Assembly (NCBI GenBank): GCA_020636095.1
Contig: JACJYN010000002.1
Location: forward strand, 868,001 to 932,000
Direction of reading: 5' to 3'
DNA from: Lewinellaceae bacterium
GTDB lineage: Bacteria; Bacteroidota; Bacteroidia; Chitinophagales; Saprospiraceae
Length of the DNA stretch: 64,000 nucleotides
Shown: piece after piece, positions 9,559-18,502 of the stretch
How positions within the stretch are numbered: the stretch's first letter is position 1
Layout of the letters: each line of letters begins with the position of its first letter
Notes under the pieces: generated by a model
Seen by the model: the letters and a program-made list of their open reading frames with translations, nothing else
The model's database searches: none
Told to the model about the DNA's origin: nothing
Position numbers and translations under genes: made by a program

Positions 9559-12500
9559 ATGAGGACATGTAAACTTCTACTGTTAGGGCTACTGGCCTTA
9601 ATTTGTTTTCAAACAACCATTTATGCCCAGGGGCGCCAATGCGGCACTATGGACTACCTGGAGCAACAAATCAGGGAAAACCCGGAAAGGGGGCTCCGCC
9701 TGCAGGCTATTAACCGGCAGGCAGAACGCTTTGCTCAACAACCTCAGCGCGCCGTCAACGGTGTCATCACCATACCGGTGGTGTTCCACATTGTTTACGA
9801 CAATCCTTCTGAGAATATCACCGATGCTCAGGTACTTTCACAGATAACCGTATTGAACGAAGATTTCAGAAGAAACAATGCCGACGCTGCTAATACGCCA
9901 TCTGATTTTCTGAGCGTTGCGGCTGATGTTGAGATTGAGTTTTGCCTGGCTACCGTAGATCCTAACGGCATTGCCACGAACGGCATCACGCGCACCGCCA
10001 CTGCCACCGCTACGCCCTACGCCACCAGGGACAATGTAAAGTTTACGTCTTTGGGCGGTAAGGATGCCTGGCCAACCGGCGAGTATCTCAACATATGGAT
10101 TTGCGAATTGGGCGGTGGCACGCTGGGCTATGCCCAATTTCCCGGCGGCCCGGCAGCTACCGACGGCGTGGTAATTGATTATCGCTACGTGGGCAGCGGC
10201 CCCCCTGCTACACCGCCTTACAACCTGGGCCGCACCGCCACGCACGAAGTCGGCCACTGGCTCAACATGATCCACATCTGGGGCGATGGGGACTGCAGTG
10301 TCGACGACCTCGTCAGCGATACGCCGCTGGCCGCCGCCCCTAATTATAACGGCAGCCCTTGTACCTACGATGGCGCCCTCAACAGTTGCGACGAGGGCGC
10401 CGGCGACCTGCCGGATATGTTCCAGAACTATATGGACTACTCCGACGACGCCTGCATGAACCTCTTCACTCAAGGCCAAACAACGCGGATGCGCGCCCTC
10501 TTTGACGTAGGCGGCTTTCGCGAAAGCCTGCTCAGCTCCAATGGCTGCGGCCAGCCGGCAACCTGTGACGACGGTGTCCAGAACGGCGATGAAACCGGCG
10601 TCGACTGCGGCGGCTCTGCCTGTGATCCCTGCCCCTGCTATGCCAACGCCCTCACCTTAACGATCACTCTGGATAATTTTCCGGTAGAGACCAGTTGGGA
10701 AGTTAGAGACGCCAGTAATAATGTGGTGGCGTCCGGCGGCCCTTATGGTTCTCAGCCGATTGGCGCTACCGTTGTGGAAAATATCAACCTGGCAGACGGC
10801 GATTATACTTTCACCATTTCCGACTCTTTTGGCGATGGTATTTGCTGCGCCAATGGCAGCGGCTCTTATACCCTGAGCGATGGTACCAATACCATCGCTT
10901 CCGGCGGCGCTTTTGGCTCCTCTGAAAGCACTCCGTTTTGCACCGACAGCGGCGCCTGCCCCGACGCTGATAGCGATGGCATCTGCGACAACGACGACAA
11001 CTGCCCCAATGACCCCAACAAGGCCGAACCCGGCGACTGCGGTTGCGGCTTAGCGGATACTGACACCGACAACGACGGTACCGCAGACTGCAACGACAAC
11101 TGCCCCAACGACCCCAACAAGGTTGAACCCGGCGACTGCGGTTGCGGCATTGCGGATATTGACACCGACAACGACGGTACCGCTGACTGCAAAGACGGCT
11201 GCCCCAGTGACCCCAATAAGGTCGAACCCGGCGACTGCGGTTGCGGAACGGCCGATACCGATACCGACTTGGACGGCACTGCTGACTGCAACGACAACTG
11301 CCCCAACGACCCCAACAAGGTTGAACCCGGCGACTGCGGCTGCGGCGTAGCGGATACTGACACCGACAACGACGGTACCGCTGACTGCAAAGACGGCTGC
11401 CCCAGTGACCCCAACAAGGCCGAACCCGGCGACTGCGGTTGCGGAACGGCGGACATCGACACTGACAACGACGGCACTGCCGATTGCATTGACAACTGCC
11501 CCAACGACCCCAACAAGGCCGAACCCGGCGACTGCGGTTGCGGAACGGCCGATACCGATACCGACTTGGACGGCACTGCCGACTGCAACGACAACTGCCC
11601 CAATGACCCCAACAAGGCCGAACCCGGCGACTGCGGTTGCGGAACGGCCGATACCGATACCGACTTGGACGGCACTGCCGACTGCAACGACAACTGCCCC
11701 AACGACCCCAACAAGGTCGAACCCGGCGACTGCGGTTGCGGAACAGCCGATACCGATACCGACTTGGACGGCACTGCCGACTGCAACGACAACTGCCCCA
11801 ATGACCCCAACAAGGTCGAACCCGGCGACTGCGGTTGCGGAACGGCCGATACCGATACCGACTTGGACGGCACCGCTGACTGCATCGACAACTGCCCCAA
11901 CGACCCCAACAAAGGTGAACCCGGCGACTGCGGTTGCGGAACGGCCGATACCGATACCGACTTGGACGGTACCGCTGACTGCATCGACAACTGCCCCAAC
12001 GACCCCAACAAGGCCGAACCCGGCGACTGCGGTTGCGGAACGGCGGACATCGACACTGACAACGACGGCACTGCCGATTGCATTGACAACTGCCCCAATG
12101 ACCCCAACAAGGTCGAACCCGGCGACTGCGGTTGCGGAACAGCCGATACCGATACCGACTTGGACGGCACTGCCGACTGCAACGACAACTGCCCCAACGA
12201 CCCCAACAAGGTCGAACCTGGCGACTGCGGTTGCGGAACGGCGGACATCGACACTGACAACGACGGCACTGCCGATTGCATTGACAACTGCCCCAACGAC
12301 CCCAACAAGGCCGAACCCGGCGACTGCGGTTGCGGAACGGCGGACATCGACACTGACAACGACGGCACTGCCGATTGCATTGACAACTGCCCCAACGACC
12401 CCAACAAGGCCGAACCCGGCGACTGCGGTTGCGGAACGGCGGACATCGACACTGACAACGACGGCACTGCCGATTGCATTGACAACTGCCCCAACGACCC

Positions 12501-12957
12501 CAACAAGGCCGAACCCGGCGACTGCGGTTGCGGAACGGCCGATACCGATACCGACTTGGACGGCACTGCCGACTGCAACGACAACTGCCCCAATGACCCA
12601 AACAAGGCCGAACCCGGCGACTGCGGTTGCGGAACGGCCGATACCGATACCGACTTGGACGGCACTGCCGACTGCATCGACAACTGCCCCAACGACCCCA
12701 ACAAGGTCGAACCCGGCGACTGCGGTTGCGGAACAGCCGATACCGATACCGACTTGGACGGCACTGCCGACTGCATCGACAACTGCCCCAACGACCCCAA
12801 CAAGGCCGAACCTGGCGACTGCGGTTGCGGAACGGCGGACATCGACACTGACAACGACGGCACTGCCGATTGCATTGACAACTGCCCCAACGACCCCAAC
12901 AAAGTGAAACCCGACTGCGGTTGCGGACCCGGCGACTGCGGTTGCGGAAACTGCTGA
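9559..12957 (+). CDS. Secreted M43 (pappalysin/cytophagalysin) metalloprotease with TSP3-like repeat array, N-terminal part
   Basis: Secreted zinc protease; start at Met 9559 (MRTCKLLLLGLLALICF...) because a clear signal peptide ending AYAQ-like begins there, while the upstream frame runs through a repeat element. The catalytic domain carries HEVGHWLNMIH (first His about residue 229) and the later Met-turn NYMDYSDDACM, the M43 signature. A beta-rich domain follows (ITLDNFPVETSWEVRD, about 370-460). Next come about 20 units of a 33-residue Asp/Cys repeat (10966-12957, DNA period 99 bp; motif DTDNDGTADCNDNCPNDPN), a calcium-binding TSP3-like array. The frame closes at 12957 in an aberrant unit; the array and the sorting domain resume in another frame at 12980. 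Probably one gene with 12980-14599. Confidence 0.85.
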   Translation: MRTCKLLLLGLLALICFQTTIYAQGRQCGTMDYLEQQIRENPERGLRLQAINRQAERFAQQPQRAVNGVITIPVVFHIVYDNPSENITDAQVLSQITVLNEDFRRNNADAANTPSDFLSVAADVEIEFCLATVDPNGIATNGITRTATATATPYATRDNVKFTSLGGKDAWPTGEYLNIWICELGGGTLGYAQFPGGPAATDGVVIDYRYVGSGPPATPPYNLGRTATHEVGHWLNMIHIWGDGDCSVDDLVSDTPLAAAPNYNGSPCTYDGALNSCDEGAGDLPDMFQNYMDYSDDACMNLFTQGQTTRMRALFDVGGFRESLLSSNGCGQPATCDDGVQNGDETGVDCGGSACDPCPCYANALTLTITLDNFPVETSWEVRDASNNVVASGGPYGSQPIGATVVENINLADGDYTFTISDSFGDGICCANGSGSYTLSDGTNTIASGGAFGSSESTPFCTDSGACPDADSDGICDNDDNCPNDPNKAEPGDCGCGLADTDTDNDGTADCNDNCPNDPNKVEPGDCGCGIADIDTDNDGTADCKDGCPSDPNKVEPGDCGCGTADTDTDLDGTADCNDNCPNDPNKVEPGDCGCGVADTDTDNDGTADCKDGCPSDPNKAEPGDCGCGTADIDTDNDGTADCIDNCPNDPNKAEPGDCGCGTADTDTDLDGTADCNDNCPNDPNKAEPGDCGCGTADTDTDLDGTADCNDNCPNDPNKVEPGDCGCGTADTDTDLDGTADCNDNCPNDPNKVEPGDCGCGTADTDTDLDGTADCIDNCPNDPNKGEPGDCGCGTADTDTDLDGTADCIDNCPNDPNKAEPGDCGCGTADIDTDNDGTADCIDNCPNDPNKVEPGDCGCGTADTDTDLDGTADCNDNCPNDPNKVEPGDCGCGTADIDTDNDGTADCIDNCPNDPNKAEPGDCGCGTADIDTDNDGTADCIDNCPNDPNKAEPGDCGCGTADIDTDNDGTADCIDNCPNDPNKAEPGDCGCGTADTDTDLDGTADCNDNCPNDPNKAEPGDCGCGTADTDTDLDGTADCIDNCPNDPNKVEPGDCGCGTADTDTDLDGTADCIDNCPNDPNKAEPGDCGCGTADIDTDNDGTADCIDNCPNDPNKVKPDCGCGPGDCGCGNC

Positions 12958-13980
12958 TACCGATACCGAACCCGGCGACTTGGACGGCACTGCCGACTGC
13001 AACGACAACTGCCCCAATGACCCCAACAAGGTCGAACCCGGCGACTGCGGTTGCGGAACAGCCGATACCGATACCGACTTGGACGGCACTGCCGACTGCA
13101 ACGACAACTGCCCCAACGACCCCAACAAGGTCGAACCTGGCGACTGCGGTTGCGGAACAGCCGATACCGATACCGACTTGGACGGCACTGCCGACTGCAT
13201 CGACAACTGCCCTACCGACCCGAACAAGGTCGAGCCTGGCGACTGCGGCTGCGGAACGGCGGACATCGACACTGACAACGACGGCACTGCCGATTGCATC
13301 GACAACTGCCCCAACGACCCCAACAAGGTCGAGCCCGGCGACTGCGGCTGCGGAACGGCGGACATCGACACTGACAACGACGGCACTGCCGACTGCATCG
13401 ACAACTGCCCCAACGACCCGGATAAAACCAATCCTGGCATCTGCGGTTGCGGCGTAGCCGACACCGACACCGACAGCGACGGCCTGGCCGATTGTATCGA
13501 CGCCTGCCCCAACGACCCGGACAACGACGCTGACAACGACGGCGTCTGCGGCGACATCGACAACTGCCCCAACGACCCCAACAAGGTCGAACCTGGCATC
13601 TGCGGCTGCGGAACGGCGGATGACGATTCTGACAACGACGGTACGGCCGACTGCAACGACAACTGCCCCAACGACCCCAATAAGGTCGAACCCGGCGACT
13701 GCGGTTGCGGCATAGCGGACACCGACGCCGACGGCGACGGCGCCCCCGATTGCATCGACGGCTGCCCCAACGACCCGGATAAAACCAATCCTGGCATCTG
13801 CGGTTGCGGCGTAGCCGACACCGACACCGACAGCGACGGCCTGGCCGATTGTATCGACGCCTGCCCCAACGACCCGGATAACGACGCCGACAACGACGGC
13901 GTCTGCGGCGATATCGACAACTGCCCCAACGACGCTAACCCCGGCCAGGAAGATAGCGACAACAACGGCATCGGTGACGC
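10966..13980 (+). repeat. 99-bp tandem repeat array encoding 33-residue Asp/Cys units
   Basis: Near-identical 99-bp units (about 20 before 12957 and about 8-10 after) encode calcium-binding repeats of the thrombospondin-3 type. Units alternate between two sub-types (DTDTDLDGTADC and DIDTDNDGTADC), which suggests recent duplication and gene conversion. Because the period is a multiple of three and stop-free in several frames, long antisense open frames of 678 to 1255 codons appear here; they are artefacts. The array is prone to slippage and to misassembly. Confidence 0.95.
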
Positions 13981-14599
13981 TTGCGATCAGGGTGATGTCT
14001 GCATCAATACGGTTGTTTATGGCCTGACAGGTTACGTTGATGGGCTGAGCATCAGCTCCTCCATAAAGATAGCCATCATCCGGAGGCTGGAGTTGGCAGA
14101 AAACAGGTTCTGCGGTGGATATTCTGTCTATTCGGTTATTTCCAGCCTGGAATCTCTCATAAGTTATGTAGATTCCAGAAGTGGCCGCGGCATCCCCTCC
14201 AGCAACGCCAATTACATCATTGGCCAGGTAAACCTGCTGATCGATGCGCTGAACGAGGGCGCTGTCGTGTGCTGCTCTGCACGTACGCCCCAAACGGTTA
14301 ACCCGGGCCAGGTAGCCGCGGCGGAAGCCCTTCAGCTGCAGGCCAACCCGAACCCCTTCCGCGAGGAAGTAGCCATCGGTTTCTACCTGCCTGAGGCAGG
14401 GCCGGCCACGCTCGAAGTATTCAACCTGAACGGCCAGCGAGTGCTCGCGCTGTACTCCGGATACCTGGATGCCGGCTACCAGGGCTTTAGCTGGAACGGC
14501 GGCGATGAAGATGGACAGCAGTTGAGCCCCGGCGTCTACCTCATCCGCCTGCGGACAGAAAGCGGGACGGTGACGCAAAAGGTGAGCCTGGTGCGGTAA
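12980..14599 (+). pseudogene. C-terminal part of the M43 protease gene (repeat array end, small domain, T9SS sorting signal), frameshifted
   Basis: Continuation of the gene at 9559 in a different frame. It holds about nine more TSP3-like units, of which the last are more diverged and therefore older. A roughly 95-residue helical domain follows (GDVCINTVVYGLTGYVDGL onward). The end is a type A T9SS sorting domain: LQLQANPNPFREEVAIGF, AGPATLEVFNLNGQRV and PGVYLIRLRTESGTVTQKV. Without this part the protease would be secreted by Sec but not sorted by T9SS. The first Met at 12980 lies inside a repeat unit, has no signal peptide and is not a credible start. Either a genuine frameshift or an assembly error in the array separates the two halves. 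Confidence 0.8.
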
Positions 14600-14601
14600 T
14601 T

Positions 14602-14636
14602 AAGATCTTCCAGATTTTGGAAATCTGGAAGATCTT
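14602..14636. terminator. Perfect hairpin after the M43 protease gene
   Basis: AAGATCTTCCAGATTT, loop TGG and the exact 16-base complement lie 3 bp after the stop codon. The following bases are TAAG, not a long T-run, so it may act as a transcript-end stabiliser or a repeat rather than a standard terminator. A sister hairpin with two compensated base-pair changes lies at 14899-14931. Confidence 0.7.
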
Positions 14637-14703
14637 TAAGGAGGATGCCGGGTGAAGTTTCACCCGGCTCCATTTTCGGTTTTGAAGACTCTTTAAAGCC
14701 GAA

Positions 14704-14734
14704 GGCTCCACCCGAAGGGGTGGGGCCTTTTTTT
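14704..14734 (+). terminator. Intrinsic terminator downstream of the M43 protease gene
   Basis: GGCTCCACCC, loop GAAG and GGGTGGGGCC are followed by seven T, a classical rho-independent terminator for the plus-strand gene. A second hairpin (GCCGGGTGAA/TTCACCCGGC) lies just upstream at about 14648-14669. Confidence 0.85.
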
Positions 14735-14746
14735 ATTAAGATTTCC

Positions 14747-14898
14747 GTTACTATTCAGCATGGGGTCTGAAATACGCCTGACGCAAAATTTTGTAGACTT
14801 TTTCCCGCTGGAACCCCTTCTCATTCCCCTTGGAAGGGGAAGGGCGGCTTACAAAATTTTGCTTGAGGGGTCAAATCACCACGATGCTGAATAGTTAC
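14747..14898. repeat. Nested inverted-repeat element
   Basis: Three nested inverted repeats: outer arms GTTACTATTCAGCAT (14747-14761) and ATGCTGAATAGTTAC (14884-14898), 14 of 15 matching; middle arms GCAAAATTTTGTA (14783-14795) and its exact complement (14850-14862); and an inner TTCCCCTT/AAGGGGAA hairpin. The outer ends carry the TAACTATT/AATAGTTA word also found at 33660-33738 and 48107-48223. No open frame. MITE-like, in the spacer between two convergent genes. Confidence 0.7.
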
Positions 14899-14931
14899 AG
14901 ATTTCCCAGATTTCGAAAATCTGGGAAATCT
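14899..14931. terminator. Perfect hairpin abutting the stop of the kinase/cyclase gene
   Basis: AGATTTCCCAGATTT, loop CGA and the exact 15-base complement touch the stop codon of the minus-strand gene at 14932. It is a sequence variant of the hairpin at 14602-14636 with paired changes on both arms. Likely a transcript-end structure of the minus-strand gene. Confidence 0.65.
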
Positions 14932-17900
14932 TTACTTCCCTTTCATCATCTCCACCCCCGTCCAGTCCTCCGGCGCCGGTTCGTTCATATAGTGGACCGC
15001 CCTGGCTTGGAAGTGCCGGGCAATATGATCGCCTGGATTTTGCTGCAGCACCTGCTGAAAGGCATTCAGCGCTCCGGAGAAGTCCTTCCCCAGGTAGAAA
15101 TCCAGCCCTTGTTGGAATAGCTCCAGAGTCGCCAATTTCTTTTCCGCCTGTTCCGGCTCGTCACCGTCGAAGCACTCCAGCAGGCCTACCGGCTCGTTCT
15201 TGCCTTTCACCTGCACCTGGCCTAGGTAGCGCAGGTTGAACGCCTCGGGTTTCCCGATCCGGGCCAGGCTGTCCTGGGTGAGCAGGATGGAGGCGCCGTA
15301 ATATTTGGTGAGGCTTTCCACCCGGGAGGCAGTGTTGACCGTGTCGGAAATGGTGGCGGCGTCCATGCGGTGATCGTCTCCGATGACTCCCATGATGAGA
15401 GGGCCGGTTTGCATGCCAATACCGATCTGTATGGGCTTGCGGCCCTTTTGAAGCCGTTCTGTATTGTACAGCCTCAAATTGGCCTGCATGCCGATCGCCG
15501 CCTGAAGGGCATCGGCAGGCTGATCCGGGAAAATGGCCATAATGGCGTCACCCAGGTACTGGTTGACGAAACCTTGCTGCGCCTGAATGATGGGCCCCAT
15601 CCGGCCGTTGAGTGATTTGACGAACTGGAAGTTGTCGGAAGGGCTCATGGTTTCCGAGAGGGTGGTGTAATTTCGGATATCGGAGAACATGACTGTTACC
15701 AGCTTCTCGGCCTGGTCCCCTAGCCGCACGTCGGTAATGCTTTCCCGGCCGATGGAGCGAAGGAACTCGAAGGGGACGAACTTGCCCGAGGCCTTGTGAA
15801 TGCGGTTGAGGTTGAGATGCGTCTGAATCCGGCTCAGGAGTTCATCGCGGGAGAAAGGCTTGGCGATGTAATCATTGGCGCCGGCGTGGAAGCCCTCCAC
15901 CAGGTCGGCCACCCGGTTCTTGGCGGTCAGCAGCACAATGGGCAGGTTGCTGGCCGGGTAGGATTGCCGGATTTTCCGGCACACCTCATAGCCCGACATT
16001 TTGGGCATCATGATATCCAGGATGATCAGGTCGAACGGCTGGGCCCGTTGCAGGATTTCCAGCGCCTGTGGGCCGCTTCCGGCTGTTTCCACTTCATAAC
16101 CTTGCAGGCGGAGGTGGTTCTCCAGCACCTTGAGGTTGACCGGTTCATCATCGACGATGAGGACGCGGGTAATTTCTTCGGCAACGGCCACTGATTTCAT
16201 CAATGGCTGTTCGGCAACCGCCCCTAAAGTTAGCGCCTCATCCCATCCACTATCGTGAAGCCGGCCTACCGGGGCGCCCCGCCCGGCTATCTCGCCGAGG
16301 TCGGGCGCTTGCCGTTGCTGGTCCTGGCTGAGCGGCAGGGTAAAGGTAAAGTGGCTACCCTTGCCAGGCTCTGACCGAAGGCTAATCGTCCCCCTGTGCA
16401 ATTCGACCAGCTGCTTGGTCACAGTCAGGCCCAGTCCGGTGCCGCCGTATTCGCGCACCACCGACCCATCCGCCTGTTCAAAAGCATGGAAGATAGCCTC
16501 GTGCTTTTCGGCGGAGATGCCGATCCCGGTATCCGAAACCGTAATAGCTACACATCCCTCCTGCTCTTCGGCGGTAACGCGCACGGAGCCGTCCTCGGTA
16601 AATTTGATCGCATTGCCCACCAGGTTGTGCAAAATCTGCTGCAGGCGGTTTTCGTCGGCCTCCACCAGAGGGATTCGCTTAGGAACCTGGTTGTACAATT
16701 TGAGGCCCTTCCCCTTGGCCAGCGGGCCGGACAAGGCCAGCACCACATCAGTAGCGGCATAGAGGTCGGCCGGGCTAAGCTGCAAGGGCAGGTCGTTCTT
16801 TTTGATCCGGGAAAAATCGAGAATGTCATTGACCAGGCTGGACAAACGCCGGCCGCTGGCGGCAATCATATTGAGGTTGTAAACTGCCTCTTTCGGGAGG
16901 CTGCCCACCACGCCATCGGACAGCGATTCAGCCAGCCCGATGATACCGTTGAGGGGCGTGCGCAACTCGTGGGAAGTATTCGCCAGAAAGTCGTCCTTGA
17001 GCTGGTCTAATTTTTCCAAGTGCGCTATCCGTTGTTCCTCCAGGGCGGACTTTTCCTTTTGCCGGCGGTAGCGGCTGCGCTGCCAGTAAGCGAAGGCCAG
17101 GAGTAACATAAAACCGGCCCCGGCCAGGGCGTAGTTGCGGATAGCGCGTTGCCGGCGGGCGTTCAGCTCACTCAGGGCGTTATCTTTTTCCAGGCGCTGA
17201 ATCTGGGCCTCCTTTCGCTCCGCATCATAGCGGCTTTCCAAAAGGGCCATCTGGCGTTTTTTCTCCTCTATAGCCAGGCTATCCTTGAGTTGCTGGTATC
17301 TTTGATAATAGTCCAGGGCTTCGTTCAACTGCCCTTTCTTTTCGGCGTTCTTCGACAATTGAAGATAGGCTTCCTTCTCTTGTTCTCTGGACTTAACGGC
17401 CTGGGCCACCTGCAGGCTTTTGCGGAACAAAGCGTCCGCCCGGCCCAGGTCGCCCTGTTCCATAAAGATGCCGCCCATGTTGTTGTACTCTCCGGCCTTG
17501 GCGTATTCGTTGCCGATGGAGTCGTACCCGGCCAGCGCTTTTTCGTGAAACTCAATGGCCTTACGCCAGTCTTTCCGGTCCTTGTACAAGGCTCCGATGT
17601 TGTTGAAAGCGTAAGCCCCATCGTCCTTATTGCCAATTTTTTCGCTGGCGGCCAGGGCCCGGTTGTAATACTCCAGGGCTTTTTCCGTCTGGCCCATATT
17701 CTGATAACACTTGCCCAGATTGACGTACAGAAGGGGCAGTTTTTCCTCCACTGCCCGGTTGCGGCTTACCCTCGACAGTTCCCGGTAGAGCACGAGCGCT
17801 TCCTCATAGTATTGCCGGGCCTTTCGGTAATTGCCTTCTTCAGAATAGATATTGCCAACGTTGAATTTGGCGTTGGCGATCCGCTCTTTGTCTCCGGAGA

Positions 17901-18402
17901 GCTCGGCTGCGTCCAGCACTTCCAGGTAGGTATCCAGGGCGACCTTGTTACTGCCGCTGGCCTGGTGTACGGCGCCCATCGTTTCCTTGATGGTATTGAT
18001 CTTGACGGCATCTCCCTCCAACTCGAGGTACTGCAGCGCCTCATCCATAGCTTTCATGGCGGAGTCCAGCGCCACCTGATCGCTGGGGCTGATCTCCCGG
18101 TTGGGGCGAATGATATCCTTCACCGGAGGGGCGTCAATGCCCTCAATGAAGCCTCTGGCCTTTTCAAAGAGCCTATCTCCCACTTTTACCAGGCTATCTC
18201 TTTGCTTTTCGAGATGGATTTTAGGTATCCTGATCTGGAATTTCTTTTTCTTATCGGGGGTCTCCGGCTCCGTCTGCTGTTCAGACGGAACGGCTTCTTT
18301 CAAGCTATCCGGCTGAGCCTGCGCCTGGCCAGCCAGCAGCGAAATTCCTAAAAAAATGAAGGACAACAACAGCGTACATTTAAACCACCTTTTCATAATC
18401 AT
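14932..18402 (-). CDS. TPR / histidine kinase / receiver / class III adenylate-guanylate cyclase fusion
   Basis: 1156-residue multidomain signalling protein. In order: signal peptide (about 1-30), TPR array in the periplasm (about 95-375), coiled coil and a membrane helix (ALAGAGFMLLLAFAYW, about 425-440), HisKA (phospho-His 478 in NTSHELRTP), HATPase (GGTGLGLTVTKQL), receiver (Asp 796 in LDIMMPKMSG) and a class III nucleotide cyclase. The cyclase has both metal Asp positions (FSDIRNYTT, Asp 908, and YLGDAIMAIF) and the ISDTVNTASRVE loop, then a short helical tail. It should relay a phosphorylation signal into cyclic nucleotide synthesis. The base-selecting position before ISDTVN is not decisive, so cAMP versus cGMP is open. 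Related kinase-cyclase fusions (CyaC type) exist in cyanobacteria. Confidence 0.92.
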   Translation of the reverse strand: MIMKRWFKCTLLLSFIFLGISLLAGQAQAQPDSLKEAVPSEQQTEPETPDKKKKFQIRIPKIHLEKQRDSLVKVGDRLFEKARGFIEGIDAPPVKDIIRPNREISPSDQVALDSAMKAMDEALQYLELEGDAVKINTIKETMGAVHQASGSNKVALDTYLEVLDAAELSGDKERIANAKFNVGNIYSEEGNYRKARQYYEEALVLYRELSRVSRNRAVEEKLPLLYVNLGKCYQNMGQTEKALEYYNRALAASEKIGNKDDGAYAFNNIGALYKDRKDWRKAIEFHEKALAGYDSIGNEYAKAGEYNNMGGIFMEQGDLGRADALFRKSLQVAQAVKSREQEKEAYLQLSKNAEKKGQLNEALDYYQRYQQLKDSLAIEEKKRQMALLESRYDAERKEAQIQRLEKDNALSELNARRQRAIRNYALAGAGFMLLLAFAYWQRSRYRRQKEKSALEEQRIAHLEKLDQLKDDFLANTSHELRTPLNGIIGLAESLSDGVVGSLPKEAVYNLNMIAASGRRLSSLVNDILDFSRIKKNDLPLQLSPADLYAATDVVLALSGPLAKGKGLKLYNQVPKRIPLVEADENRLQQILHNLVGNAIKFTEDGSVRVTAEEQEGCVAITVSDTGIGISAEKHEAIFHAFEQADGSVVREYGGTGLGLTVTKQLVELHRGTISLRSEPGKGSHFTFTLPLSQDQQRQAPDLGEIAGRGAPVGRLHDSGWDEALTLGAVAEQPLMKSVAVAEEITRVLIVDDEPVNLKVLENHLRLQGYEVETAGSGPQALEILQRAQPFDLIILDIMMPKMSGYEVCRKIRQSYPASNLPIVLLTAKNRVADLVEGFHAGANDYIAKPFSRDELLSRIQTHLNLNRIHKASGKFVPFEFLRSIGRESITDVRLGDQAEKLVTVMFSDIRNYTTLSETMSPSDNFQFVKSLNGRMGPIIQAQQGFVNQYLGDAIMAIFPDQPADALQAAIGMQANLRLYNTERLQKGRKPIQIGIGMQTGPLIMGVIGDDHRMDAATISDTVNTASRVESLTKYYGASILLTQDSLARIGKPEAFNLRYLGQVQVKGKNEPVGLLECFDGDEPEQAEKKLATLELFQQGLDFYLGKDFSGALNAFQQVLQQNPGDHIARHFQARAVHYMNEPAPEDWTGVEMMKGK

Positions 18403-18502
18403 TCCATTTCGTTTTCAGGTAATCCGAATATACGAATCCATTGTAAATCTTTCTCCGGAGCGCAAAACCATTTTTTGCATTAGACTTTATACAACAGAAT
18501 AC

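Noticed and set aside
10811..14578. Very long minus-strand open frames (678 to 1255 codons) opposite the repeat array
   Set aside because: They result from a 99-bp period that keeps other frames free of stops. The plus strand has coherent protein domains, a signal peptide and a sorting signal.
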